64,000 nucleotides of DNA from Paraburkholderia xenovorans LB400. GTDB taxonomy: Bacteria > Pseudomonadota > Gammaproteobacteria > Burkholderiales > Burkholderiaceae. The DNA is taken from the NCBI RefSeq assembly GCF_000013645.1, contig NC_007951.1, forward strand, positions 2,914,001 through 2,978,000, given 5' to 3'. Position 1 is the stretch's first letter; every line of letters starts with the position of its first letter. Positions 25,041 to 34,166 of this stretch are shown here, piece by piece. The translations under genes were made by a program, and so were the position numbers. Under the pieces are notes generated by a model. The model was not told the DNA's origin, ran no database searches, and saw only the letters and a program-made list of their open reading frames with translations.

Positions 25041-25601
25041 ACCAGGTTTACTCCGATTCCCGGCGACCTGATTATTCGCTCTTGTGAAGGACGAGCCGCG
25101 CCGGGTGCTTCGTCGCGATTTCCGTTCGCCAGCGTGGCGAACGCCAGCACAACACTTCTCGATTTCACGCGTTGTGTGTGGTGGAATTCGTGCGGCCTTA
25201 CCGATGACCACATAGCATTGTGCTACTCCGAGGCCATCGTCCAGGGGGGAACGACCAGCATGCTTGGGAAACGGACCCGCCTTTCGCTCGCCCAATTTCT
25301 GGCCCTGCAAGGAGCGGCGGTCAGCGAAGTGCTGCTGAGCAAGTACGGACAGCATCTCACACTATGGTCGACGCACTGCTCGCTGACCTATCGGTCAGCC
25401 TGCAGGTGCTCGATGAAAATATTCTGATGCAGGTACTAGCCGAGGTCGTGGCGACTCAAGGTAGAGAGCGTCAAGCAGCACGGCCGGTCAGCAACAACTA
25501 TTTTGGCCGGTCAACGGGGTAGTTGTCGTTCGGTATCAGGTCATATTTGACGTTGCTCCTTCGTAGTTGTCGTTGCGTGATCGTGTAGTTGACGCTCATC
25601 G

Positions 25602-26444
25602 TTACTGCGCAACGTTGCCGTCGTCAGGCAACTGGCTGCTGAACGGATTGCTAGGTTTGTCGTCGTGTAATTGACGCCGCCGTGCATTCTGTTTGTCGCC
25701 GGCCTTGCGGCGGCGGTAGCTTTCGACATTGAGTTCGAAGATCGTCGAGTGATGCACAAGCCGGTCGATGGCGGCGACCGTCATGCCGGGGTCGGGGAAC
25801 ACGTCATTCCAGCCCGAGAACGGCTGGTTTGCAGTTATCAGAAGACTTTTTCGCTCATACCTCTCGGCAATCAGCTCGAACAGAACGCTGGTTTCGGCCT
25901 GGTCCTTGCGGGCATACGACAGGTCGTCGAGGATGATCAAATCGAAGCGATCGAGCTTGGCCAGCGCGCAAGGCAACTGCAGGCTTTGGCGCGCGGCCTG
26001 CAGCTTCTGGACGAGCTCGCTGGTACGCGTGAACAGCACGCGGTAGCCGACGTCGATCAATGCATGACCGATAGCCGATCCCAGGTGGCTTTTTCCGACC
26101 CCAGGCGGGCCGAACAGGAGAACCGTGGCGCCTTTCTCCAGCCATGACTCTCCGGTGGCCAGCGCTGTGACATGCGCTTTTGAGACCATCGGCACGGCGC
26201 CGAAGTCGAAGGCGGCGAGAGTCTTGGTCGGGTCCAGATGCGACTCGGTACGGTGCCGCTCGATGCGTCGCTTAGCGCGTTCGGCCAGCTCGTGCTCTAG
26301 CAGTGCGCCGAGCAGGCGTGCGGCCGGCCAGGCTTCCTTGTCCGAGCGCTCAGCGAACTCGGGCCACAACCTACCGATCGTTGGCAAACGCAGCTCGTTG
26401 AGCATCAAGGCCAGGCGGCCACCATCATGCGCGGGCGCGTTCAT
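25602..26444 (-). CDS. istB: IS21-family ATPase helper IstB
   Basis: A 280-residue AAA+ ATPase with Walker A FGPPGVGKSHLGSAIG at about residues 110-125 and Walker B LIILDDLSYARKDQA at about 172-186. Its start overlaps the istA stop by 4 bases. It represents a third, distinct IS21 lineage in this window. Confidence 0.95.
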   Translation of the reverse strand: MNAPAHDGGRLALMLNELRLPTIGRLWPEFAERSDKEAWPAARLLGALLEHELAERAKRRIERHRTESHLDPTKTLAAFDFGAVPMVSKAHVTALATGESWLEKGATVLLFGPPGVGKSHLGSAIGHALIDVGYRVLFTRTSELVQKLQAARQSLQLPCALAKLDRFDLIILDDLSYARKDQAETSVLFELIAERYERKSLLITANQPFSGWNDVFPDPGMTVAAIDRLVHHSTIFELNVESYRRRKAGDKQNARRRQLHDDKPSNPFSSQLPDDGNVAQ

Positions 26445-27934
26445 GCTGCCACCTTCTTGAGCAGTTCGTCATACACGGCAACGGGCGGCATCTGAACCTC
26501 GACATCGGGGCACTGGGCCTCACGGGGTGCGTACTGCTCACGCAGCGCCTTGAGATCGGGAAGCTCGCCGGTTTCCAGCATTGCATCAAGCTGCCCGGCC
26601 AGTACGGCCTCCACGCCGTGCAGGCCCGCGAGCTCAAGCAGGCCGACCATCGTCTTGCATGCGTCGCGTTGTGACAGGCGGGCATCAAGTTGTTCCCAGG
26701 TTCTGCGGTACGCATCACGCGGGAACAGCGCGTCACGAAACGCGAGCCCCTTGAATGCCTGGGGTTTGCGCTTCAGCGAGTCAATGAAGTGGCGGTAATC
26801 AAGCGCGTGGCGGTTGTCGCGCGCACGCGAGCCCCGTGCGGTGCTGTGGACCAGCACGCCGGACAGGTAACAGTCGAGCCGGTCGCCGTAGACGCGCACC
26901 TTCAGCCGGTGACCAATCAGGCGCGACGGCGCACTGTAGAGGATGCCGCGCACCGTAAAAGTGCTGCAGCGGGTCACAGGAGCCTCTTCCTCGACGAAGT
27001 CAGTGGTACGGTACTCCGGCAAATCCTGAAGCTGCTGGCGCTCGATACGGAACGCGGCGGCGCAGCGCCGGTTTCGGCGCATCACCTGCTCGCGGATGAA
27101 TTCATCGTAGCCAGCACGATCAACGAAGTCTCGATGGCCACGCAGCATCAGGGCTTGATCGACTGCGTCCTTCAGATACCGGTGCGAGGATTCGACACTC
27201 CCGTTCTCGTGACCTAGACCGCGATTGTTACGCGTGCCCTGCATCTCGTAGTGATCGAGCAGCGCCTTGTAACGGGTAGTGAAGTCTTCCTTCTCGCTCA
27301 GGTTCTTGAAGGCGGCTGACAGGCTGTCGGTGCGATGCTCGCGCGGGCAACCTCCCGCCTGCCATAGAGCGTTCTGCAAACCGTTGGCGAGGGCTTCGAA
27401 GCTCTCGCCGCCCTCAACCACGCAGGCATACTCCCAGCGCGAGAATGCCAGCACGAAGTGATACAGCCGGTGCTCGAACGGTGCGCCGCCGATCGTCACG
27501 CACAACTTGCTCATATCAGTGAAGTCAGACAGCCCGCGCACGCCGGGCTGATGCTCCTGGGGGAAGAAGATCTCCTGGCTGGGACCTTCGAGCGCCCGCC
27601 ATTGAGAAATGCGTCGTTCCAGCGTGCGACGCATGCTGTCGGGATAGCAGCCCGGGTGATCATCCTGCAGCTTGCGCAGGATCGTGATGCCCATCAGATG
27701 GGGAGCGTTACGCAGCAACGGCACGACCTCGCTGTCCCAGACATCGGCGAACGGATCGGGACGGGTGCGCCAGGAGCGCTGCGGCTTCTGGGATGGCAAC
27801 GTCGCGTCACGCTCAATGCGACGTGCGCTGCGCACGCTTATTCCTGCCTTCGCGGCCGCGAGTTCCTGCGGATGGTGTTTGCGCTTGTTCATGTAGAGGC
27901 GAACCTGTTGGTCGGTGATGCGGGTTCCAGACAT
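26441..27934 (-). CDS. istA: IS21-family transposase IstA
   Basis: A 497-residue IstA. The N-terminal helix-turn-helix (LAAAKAGISVRSARRIERD) lies at about residues 21-39. The catalytic core includes SDFTDMSKLCVTIG near residue 135, CPREHRTDSLSAAF near 198 and GLGHENGSVESSHRYLKDAV (Glu) near 240. A C-terminal domain follows. It is full-length. Confidence 0.94.
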   Translation of the reverse strand: MSGTRITDQQVRLYMNKRKHHPQELAAAKAGISVRSARRIERDATLPSQKPQRSWRTRPDPFADVWDSEVVPLLRNAPHLMGITILRKLQDDHPGCYPDSMRRTLERRISQWRALEGPSQEIFFPQEHQPGVRGLSDFTDMSKLCVTIGGAPFEHRLYHFVLAFSRWEYACVVEGGESFEALANGLQNALWQAGGCPREHRTDSLSAAFKNLSEKEDFTTRYKALLDHYEMQGTRNNRGLGHENGSVESSHRYLKDAVDQALMLRGHRDFVDRAGYDEFIREQVMRRNRRCAAAFRIERQQLQDLPEYRTTDFVEEEAPVTRCSTFTVRGILYSAPSRLIGHRLKVRVYGDRLDCYLSGVLVHSTARGSRARDNRHALDYRHFIDSLKRKPQAFKGLAFRDALFPRDAYRRTWEQLDARLSQRDACKTMVGLLELAGLHGVEAVLAGQLDAMLETGELPDLKALREQYAPREAQCPDVEVQMPPVAVYDELLKKVAA

Positions 27935-28756
27935 GTGCTGACCGCTTCTTCTTTAAGAATCGATCAGCCATCCTATTGCCCCGCCGACGCGGCGCCGCCG
28001 GTGGTTCGTCGTCTCCGGCGGCTACGCCGCCTCCGACTCCTCACCACCGGCCAAAACAAACGTCAACGACCGGCCAACATAATTGTCGCCCCCCATCAAG
28101 GCGACCTGCGTGCTCGCGTAAATCCCAAGTATCGCTTTGACGAACGCCTGCACGACCTGATGCAATGCCTGCTTCTAGATGGATACCTCGTCCGGGACAA
28201 GCGGCTTCTTCAGACCGCCCCATCGATTGCCGATGCGATGCCGATCAATGACGACCTGATTGAGCCATTGCTAAACTCAGGCGGCCTCGTCGGCAGGACA
28301 TCGTCGCCAGGATCACCGCCTCAGCCGAATCATTCGGTGCGACACCACCCGATTACAACGCGTCGCTGATGAACGCGCGCGTCGCGCTGGAGACGTTAGC
28401 GGTCGATGTCGCCGCTGATGTCGCTGCACGACTGCCGAATCCGGTCACCTACGACCGTTCGGGTTGGGTCTCGGCGATTGCGTTCCTGCGCATCAGTGGC
28501 GAGGTATCTGTCGAAGCGGAAAATGGCTCGCAGGCGTGTTTCGTTTCCTGAGTCCAAATGCCCACCGCCCATCGGCATTCCCGAAGACCAGATGACGCGC
28601 CTCTGGCGTTCCTTCGCGCTCAACATGCGCTGATTTCTGCTCAAGAACCATCTTGCACGCACCGGTTGACGTTGCCATGCGCAATCGGCGTAATCCCGAG
28701 CGGCGGTTGCACCGCTGGGACGACGCCGATTCGTCCGTCAGGTTGACCGGTCCGAC

Positions 28757-29455
28757 TTAGGGCTGATCGTCGTCACTTCCGGCGTCGCGCCAGCTATCGT
28801 CGGCCGCCGCACCTCCGCCGCTGTCGAGCATCAACAATCCCGCCCGGCCCGCCTTGAGGAAGGACAGCCACCCACGGCATTGCAGTGTGTCGCCGTTGAA
28901 CATGCGATCACCATCCGGGTCATACTCCCCGGTCATCTCGCCATCGGCCTCGATCGTCCAGATTGCGGCCGCAGTCCAGAGGTCCGTGGTCAGTGGACAT
29001 TCTTCGGGCAATTCCGGTTCCTCCGGGAACATGGCGTTGCTTCCTGCCATGACATCCGCCACATCGTCGGCTTCATAGATGGCCTCGGCCAACGCTTGGC
29101 GGGCGTGCGCATCGTAGAAATCTGCAATACCGACGAAGACCGGCGTGGGAGCCGCGCTGGCAACCAATGCCTCGATACATGTCGTGACCACCGCCGCCGC
29201 GACCATGCTCGACATGCCCATCCCCTCCTGACGAGCCCTTCCCTCGCCCATCGGCCGATTGAGCACAAGGATTTCAGCATCGTCCAGGTGATAGTCGAGT
29301 GCTAGATTGGCCTCGTCGACGGTCAGCGCCGCATGCGTGCCGTAACCGAGGAGAGCCGCAATTACTTCGGAAAGGTGGGAGCGTTTTACCACCAGCCCTT
29401 GCTGAGCAAGGTGCTGGGATGCCGCGTAGGCGGCCGTACGGACGAGCTGGGTCAT
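28757..29455 (-). CDS. Plasmid-type hypothetical protein, 232 residues
   Basis: The function is not recognised. The N-terminus (KRSHLSEVIAALLGYGTHAAL) is a helical motif shared with uncharacterised and glyoxalase-related plasmid proteins. It is followed by an alpha/beta region. The C-terminus is rich in Asp, Gly and Glu and ends SDDDQP. The ribosome site GGAG lies 8 bases upstream of the ATG. It is transcribed away from the plasmid maintenance region and separated from the Abi-like pseudogene by about 90 bases. Confidence 0.6.
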   Translation of the reverse strand: MTQLVRTAAYAASQHLAQQGLVVKRSHLSEVIAALLGYGTHAALTVDEANLALDYHLDDAEILVLNRPMGEGRARQEGMGMSSMVAAAVVTTCIEALVASAAPTPVFVGIADFYDAHARQALAEAIYEADDVADVMAGSNAMFPEEPELPEECPLTTDLWTAAAIWTIEADGEMTGEYDPDGDRMFNGDTLQCRGWLSFLKAGRAGLLMLDSGGGAAADDSWRDAGSDDDQP

Positions 29456-29954
29456 CGGAATACTCCGTCACTGTTCGAGCGCTGGACGTTTTGTCGCTGT
29501 CGAACAGCCGGGTAATCCGGATGAAAGAAAGCGGAGTGTTGCAGGGTACCGCCGATGCCTTTTTCAAGCCGTCCAGAACTTGGGCGGGCGCCTGCCTTGA
29601 TCATACTCCTAGATGCCCTTCGCCGCTATTCCAGTGCGTGGGATCTTGGCTCGCGCAGCTTGACAGCAAGACTCACATGCGACGCTCGCGCGATACCCGC
29701 GCATCCCATTCGCCGACCTCGTGCGTTGATCATCGGCGCCAACAAACCGGCAAGCGCCACTGACGCACGATGCCGGTCCCCTTGTTCTCAAGTCACCGAC
29801 GGTATAGGTGCTGCTACCTCTTAGTGCCGATGTAGATCCTGAAGGAGTACGACCCAGATACATCAAATGACCCAGTCCTGACCCGTTTCGTGCTTGCCGC
29901 GAGACGCACCGGGAACTCCAATACCCCTCAACTACTTACGCCCCTTCGCCGGAA

Positions 29955-29991
29955 GTTATTCACAGCGTTGCCCCCAAAAACTGTGAATAAC
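29955..29991. repeat. Inverted pair of DnaA-box-like sequences
   Basis: GTTATTCACAG at 29955-29965 and CTGTGAATAAC at 29981-29991 form a perfect 11-base inverted repeat with a 15-base spacer. Each arm contains TTATTCACA, which fits the DnaA-box consensus TTATNCACA. Confidence 0.75.
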
Positions 29992-30037
29992 CAAGGCATC
30001 GCAATTCGCCCCGTCGCTCTCGACCTTGGCATCTTCT

Positions 30038-30200
30038 GCCAGACACCCTTTTTCCTGCCCTCTCCCGCGACCGTAGCCGGGAGCGGGACGGAATCAAGGG
30101 GCGAGGGACCGTGTTGCCCGCACCATCCCTCGCCTTATTCCTTGACACCGTCCCGCTCCCGGCTCCTTGAGTCGCACGGGCAGGAAACAGGGCGTCAGGC
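30038..30200. repeat. Long imperfect inverted repeat, arms of about 71-75 bases
   Basis: The left arm is 30038-30108 and the right arm 30126-30200. The inner block includes a perfect 17-base match, AGCCGGGAGCGGGACGG (30075-30091), with its complement (30148-30164). It is followed inward by TCAAGG and GGCGAGGGA blocks. The outer block pairs CCTTTTTCCTGCCC-type sequence with GGGCAGGAAACAGGGC. About 13-14 bases between the blocks do not pair. Confidence 0.8.
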
Positions 30201-30300
30201 AAAGCAGAAGCCAACCCCGAGTTCCACCAGGAAGGTTTCGCGCGCAAGCGGCAAGGCCATCCCACCGCCCGTAACTCAACTTTTTTCTGTGGAGAGTGCC

Positions 30301-31134
30301 ATGCAACTCGCTTCCTCATTCCGTTACGGCTCCCCGATGCTGCGCGCCGATTCCCCGCTCTCGGACGAGCAGATCCGTCGCGTCGCGCCGTCCATCTTCG
30401 CGGACGGCAAGCACGCAAGTCGCTCCGAACGCTACACCTACATTCCCACTATCGATGTGCTGCGCGGCCTGCGCAACGAAGGCTTCCAGCCGTTCATGGT
30501 CTGCCAGAGCCGCGTGCGCGATCCGGGCAAGCGCGAGTACACGAAACACATGCTCCGGCTTCGCCACGCCAGCCAGATCGTCGGGGACGAAGCCAACGAG
30601 GTCGTACTCCTGAACTCGCACGACGGCACGAGCAGCTACCAGATGCTGGCTGGCGTGCTGCGTTTCGTCTGCCAGAACGGCATGGTCGCGGGCGACAGCG
30701 TGCGCGATATCCGCATACCGCACAAAGGCAACATCGCACGGAACGTCATCGATGGCGCGTTCGACGTGCTCGACGGCTTCGACCTGATCCGCGAGCAGAA
30801 GGACAGCATGCGCGGCATCGAACTGGACCGCGATGAACAGCACGCGTTTGCCCGTTCCGCCCTCGCGCTGCGCTACGACCCGACTGACGCGGAAGCCCCC
30901 GCCCCCGTCACCGAGAGCCAGTTACTCGCCCCACGCCGTTTCGAGGATCGCCGCGACGATCTCTGGACGGTGTTCAACCGGGTGCAGGAAAACCTCACCA
31001 AAGGCGGACTGCACGGGCGCTCGCGGACCGGTCGCGCGATCTCCACGCGCCCTGTCACCGGCATCGACCAGAACGTGAAACTCAATCGCGCCCTCTGGAT
31101 GCTGGCCGACGCCATGCGCAAGATGAAGGCGTAA
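30301..31134 (+). CDS. DUF932 protein
   Basis: A 277-residue protein of the DUF932 type, common on plasmids and in phage-like regions. Recognisable segments include the N-terminal FRYGSPMLRADSPLSDEQI, the central QSRVRDPGKREYTKHMLRLR near residues 75-95, and GVLRFVCQNGMVAGDS near 117-132. The biochemical role is unknown. The start ATG 30301 has GGAGAG 6-11 bases upstream. It is followed on the same strand by the ParB-like gene, with a hairpin between them. Confidence 0.85.
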   Translation: MQLASSFRYGSPMLRADSPLSDEQIRRVAPSIFADGKHASRSERYTYIPTIDVLRGLRNEGFQPFMVCQSRVRDPGKREYTKHMLRLRHASQIVGDEANEVVLLNSHDGTSSYQMLAGVLRFVCQNGMVAGDSVRDIRIPHKGNIARNVIDGAFDVLDGFDLIREQKDSMRGIELDRDEQHAFARSALALRYDPTDAEAPAPVTESQLLAPRRFEDRRDDLWTVFNRVQENLTKGGLHGRSRTGRAISTRPVTGIDQNVKLNRALWMLADAMRKMKA

Positions 31135-31140
31135 GCGCCA

Positions 31141-31161
31141 GGGGCGACGCCACGTCGCCCC
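31141..31161. terminator. GC-rich hairpin between DUF932 and parB
   Basis: GGGGCGACG and CGTCGCCCC pair perfectly (9 bp) around a 3-base loop. No U-tract follows, so it may attenuate or protect rather than terminate. A second inverted repeat, GTCAGGAC...GTCCTGAC, lies at about 31178-31208. Confidence 0.5.
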
Positions 31162-31262
31162 AATCCAACCTCACCTGTCAGGACTCCTATCCGGGTCCTG
31201 TCCTGACGGGGTTCGGAAGAAACGCGACCCGGAACTTTCCTTTCAATTTTCTGGAGTCAGTC

Positions 31263-33446
31263 ATGCAAACCCAACCCGAAACCACCGATCGTGGTGCTGC
31301 CGAATCAACCGCCTTGCTCGAAACCCACTTTGGCAACGAACAACCCATCGTGACCGTACCGTATTCCAGCCTGCGGTGCTCACCGCTCAATGCGCGCACG
31401 CAGCCGCTGTCCGGCATTCCCGGTCTCGCCTCCAATATCCTTGCGAAGGGCCTGCTGCAAAATCTCGTCGTTCATGAAATGAAAGGATCACGCGGCAAGC
31501 AACGCCGGTATGGTGTCTGCGCGGGCCAGCGCCGCGAGGCCGCGCTTGACCTGCTATTCGAGCAGAAGCACATCGCCGCCGACTATCCGGTGCCCGTGCG
31601 GATCGTGAGTGAAGGCGAGGCGCTCGCGATTTCACTGATCGAGAACAGCGAGCGTGAAGGACTCGACCCGTTCGACGTGTTGCGCTCCTACCGGATGCTG
31701 GCTGAGGAAGGCCGCAGCATCGATTACATCGCCGCGCTCTTTTCGGCTTCACCGCTCACGGTCAGGCGGCGCATGAAGCTCGCCAGCGTGTCCCCGAAGC
31801 TGCTCGCGCTACTGCGTGAGGACGGCATTACCCTCGACCAGCTTGCTGCGCTCGCACTGGCCGATGATCACGAAACGCAGGAGCGCGTCTGGTTCGATGC
31901 GCCGAACGACTGGCAGCGCGCGTCGCAGTATCTCCGTCAGGCGATCACGCGAGCCGAGATTGACGTGAGCCGCAGCCGTCTGGTGCGCTTCGTCGGACTC
32001 GCCGCCTACGAGACGGCGGGCGGCTTTGTCCGGCGCGACCTGTTCAGCGACACTGAAAATGCCGGATTCATCGCCGACACGGAACTGTTGCAACGTCTGG
32101 CGGGCGAAAAACTCGAAACCGTGGCAGGGGAAGTCCGCGCAGAGGGGTGGAACTGGACCGAAACGCGCATCGAGCGTGACGTACTCGAACTGAACCACTA
32201 CGACAGGCTCGCTCCGATCGACCGCGCGTATACCGAGGATGAGCAGCGCGAAATGGATGTCCTGACCGCACGGCAGGACGCGCTCGCGAAACAGTACGAC
32301 GCACTTTCGGAGGATGATGAAAACGCCTATGAGGAAGGCGAACGGATCGAAACCGAACTGAACACCGTCACCGCCGCGATTCAGGCGCTCGAAATGCGCA
32401 CGCAGGCATGGAGCACGCAGCAGATGGCCGAAGCCGGTGCGTTCATCATCCTCGACCCGCAAGGCGACCTTGTCATCGAGCGCGGGTTGGTACGCCATGA
32501 CAGCAATGCCGCGCGGGGCATGGGTGCAGCGACAACCGGGCACGCCGTTGCCACACTCAAGGAGGCGAACCCGAAGTCCCCACCGGTTCACAGCGCAAAG
32601 CTCTGCCAGCGTCTGAGCGCCCATCGCACCGCCGCCATCCATGCGGAACTGATCGCGCAACCGTCCGTCGCGCTCGCGGCGCTGCTGTTCCGGCTCGCGC
32701 CGGTCGCTTTCCCCGAGCGGTATAGTGTCGTGTCGAGCCGGGAGTGTCTGGAACTCAACGCGACCAGCAACCACGATGCGCTGCTGAAGGCCGCCGACGA
32801 TCTGTCCGCCAGCACCGCATGGGGCATCATCGGCGCACAGCGCCAGCAGTGGCTCGCGGCCCTCCCCAGGAATCTCGCCGATCTGCTGCCGTGGCTGATC
32901 GAGCAGGATGCTGGCACGACGCTGCTGGACCTGCTCGCCTTCTGCACCGGCACCCTGCTCGACGGCGTGACCGGCACGGAAGGCCCCCACGCCCTCAACG
33001 CTCTGAGCAACGCGCTACAGCTCGACATGACCCGATACTGGACGGCAACCCGCGCCTCGTATTTTGACCACGTCAGCAAGGCACGCATCGTGGACGTCGC
33101 CATGCAGGCGGTCTCGCCCAGGATTGCCCTTGACCTCAGCAAGATGAAAAAAGGCGATGCCGCCGCTGCTGCCGAACTGCGGCTGGCAAAGTCCGCATGG
33201 CTCCCGGATGTCCTCACCGATCGGGAAGTTCCGCCGATCCGGGCCCTCGGCGCGATGAACGCCCCGGACGATGAGGCTGACGGGGATGAAGCGGAAAACG
33301 CACAGGTCGCCAATGCGGACGAAGCCAGGGCACCGGAAACTGACGCTCCGGCTGACACGGCCCATGAGAAGGAAAACCACCCGGCGTGGCCCTTCCCGAC
33401 CGCCGCCAGCATAGCGAATGCCGAAACCACGCAACACACCGCGTGA
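31263..33446 (+). CDS. parB: Large ParB/RepB/Spo0J-like partition protein
   Basis: A 727-residue protein. The N-terminal ParB nuclease-like domain (about residues 30-130) includes SSLRCSPLNART, the GLLQNLVVHE block and the ParB box-II-like sequence CAGQRREAAL near 86-95. EALAISLIENSEREGLDPFD near 119-138 matches the conserved arginine/asparagine helix. A helix-turn-helix (IDYIAALFSASPLTVRRRMKL) follows at about 150-170. The C-terminal 450 residues are an extension typical of plasmid members, with an acidic tail. It is expected to bind DNA for partition or regulation. No ParA is adjacent, and the MinD/ParA-like TraL at 34159 belongs to another cluster. Confidence 0.85.
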   Translation: MQTQPETTDRGAAESTALLETHFGNEQPIVTVPYSSLRCSPLNARTQPLSGIPGLASNILAKGLLQNLVVHEMKGSRGKQRRYGVCAGQRREAALDLLFEQKHIAADYPVPVRIVSEGEALAISLIENSEREGLDPFDVLRSYRMLAEEGRSIDYIAALFSASPLTVRRRMKLASVSPKLLALLREDGITLDQLAALALADDHETQERVWFDAPNDWQRASQYLRQAITRAEIDVSRSRLVRFVGLAAYETAGGFVRRDLFSDTENAGFIADTELLQRLAGEKLETVAGEVRAEGWNWTETRIERDVLELNHYDRLAPIDRAYTEDEQREMDVLTARQDALAKQYDALSEDDENAYEEGERIETELNTVTAAIQALEMRTQAWSTQQMAEAGAFIILDPQGDLVIERGLVRHDSNAARGMGAATTGHAVATLKEANPKSPPVHSAKLCQRLSAHRTAAIHAELIAQPSVALAALLFRLAPVAFPERYSVVSSRECLELNATSNHDALLKAADDLSASTAWGIIGAQRQQWLAALPRNLADLLPWLIEQDAGTTLLDLLAFCTGTLLDGVTGTEGPHALNALSNALQLDMTRYWTATRASYFDHVSKARIVDVAMQAVSPRIALDLSKMKKGDAAAAAELRLAKSAWLPDVLTDREVPPIRALGAMNAPDDEADGDEAENAQVANADEARAPETDAPADTAHEKENHPAWPFPTAASIANAETTQHTA

Positions 33447-33455
33447 CAGCCCAAT

Positions 33456-33485
33456 CTCCGCCTGTGCCCGCGCGCAGGCGGGGAG
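33456..33485. terminator. Hairpin between convergent parB and traM-like genes
   Basis: CTCCGCCTG (33456-33464) pairs with CAGGCGGGGAG (33475-33485), with one or two bulged G. It lies in the 45-base gap between converging stops. No U-tract is present on either strand. Confidence 0.45.
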
Positions 33486-33491
33486 TACCGT

Positions 33492-34166
33492 TTATCGGGC
33501 GTGTTCACCCATCCAGAATGCCGCAGCGACCAACGTCACAAACAGGCAGGCCGCAACGACCAACAGGCGCCCCAGCGTGTGAATCAAACGCCGTTCAGTC
33601 ACCAGGATGCCCGTCTGCACCCGTTTCATGGCGTCCACTATTGCGCTCTCAAACAGGGCCACCGCCTCATCCATCCGTTCGCGCTGGTCCCGCGCCGCTA
33701 CTGCCGCCGCGCCGACAAGGCGGTTACCGGCGATCCTCGCGACCCGGTTGGCCAGCCCGTCCGCGAGCGCGGCAATCGATTGCTCATTGAGCGACGCCAG
33801 CGCAACTTGGTACCTCGCTTCGTGTTCCCGGGTCATGTCCTCGGCCAGCTGGATCGTCGCCTTGCAGCGCGCGAGCGCGTCGCGGTGCTGGCGCATCAAG
33901 ACCCCGGTCGCCTCATCGGCTTCCCGACGCACTGCATCGAAGCCACCATCCCCGGCCCTGCGTATACGATCGGGCATCGCCTCGTAAAGCCGTGCGTAGT
34001 ATTCAAGCACGACGATCATCGACCACAGGGCGTCGTTGTCCCGCAAGCGCAACGCACCGGAAACCCGCCGCATCCGCAAGAGACTGCCATCGTCGGGCAA
34101 TTCACCCGTGACCTCGAGAAACAGGCGGGCGAACGCATCAGCCGACCTCACTCGCTTCTCACGCAT
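33492..34166 (-). CDS. traM: TraM/StbC-like conjugation protein with C-terminal membrane anchor
   Basis: A 224-residue, largely helical, basic/acidic protein. One hydrophobic segment (LLVVAACLFVTLVAAAFW) lies at about residues 200-218, followed by a short tail. By position it is the third gene of a TraK-TraL-TraM-type cluster as in IncP plasmids, or the StbA-B-C equivalent. Sequence support for TraM itself is weak and the symbol rests on gene order. The start overlaps the TraL stop by 8 bases. Confidence 0.55.
   Translation of the reverse strand: MREKRVRSADAFARLFLEVTGELPDDGSLLRMRRVSGALRLRDNDALWSMIVVLEYYARLYEAMPDRIRRAGDGGFDAVRREADEATGVLMRQHRDALARCKATIQLAEDMTREHEARYQVALASLNEQSIAALADGLANRVARIAGNRLVGAAAVAARDQRERMDEAVALFESAIVDAMKRVQTGILVTERRLIHTLGRLLVVAACLFVTLVAAAFWMGEHAR

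Larger units (their letters stand above)
25462..28095 (-). mobile_element. IS21-family element no. 3, inside the Abi-like pseudogene
   Basis: The 2634-base element is flanked by TCAAGG at 25456-25461 and 28096-28101, the target duplication. The terminal about 50 bases are imperfect inverted repeats sharing a GCG.CAA block and two copies of GGCCGGT in the same spacing. Additional subterminal copies of GTAGTTGTCGTT-like and GTAGTTGACG-like sequence occur at the left end (25520-25680). It encodes istA and istB on the minus strand. Confidence 0.9.
25260..28669 (+). pseudogene. Abortive-infection-like gene, split by IS21 no. 3 and frameshifted
   Basis: The upstream part is 25260-25461, with MLGKRTRLSLAQFLALQGAA in one frame and DALLADLSVSLQVLDENIL in the next. 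The downstream part is 28102-28669. Across the IS the frame rejoins exactly (LAEVVATQG then DLRARVNPKYRFDERLHDLM). In the downstream part the frame shifts again near 28290 (LLNSGG to DIVARITASAES) and near 28545. An in-frame TGA at 28631 interrupts RSFALNMR / FLLKNHLARTG. The NARVALETLA segment resembles the Abi_C (abortive infection C-terminus) family. The gene is plainly dead. The frameshifts could predate or postdate the insertion. Confidence 0.78.
29456..30300. promoter_or_regulatory. Non-coding region with palindromes upstream of DUF932/parB, possible origin or control region
   Basis: About 845 bases without a convincing gene lie between divergently transcribed genes. The right half contains a pair of inverted DnaA-box-like sequences and a long imperfect inverted repeat, annotated separately. 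The combination of DnaA boxes, secondary structure and an adjacent ParB-like gene is what a replication origin or partition/regulatory site would look like. No Rep protein is visible in the window. Confidence 0.45.

Noticed and set aside
29890-31134. A 414-codon start for the DUF932 protein
   Set aside because: The extension would translate the DnaA-box pair and the long inverted repeat. ATG 30301 has a good ribosome site and matches the family start.
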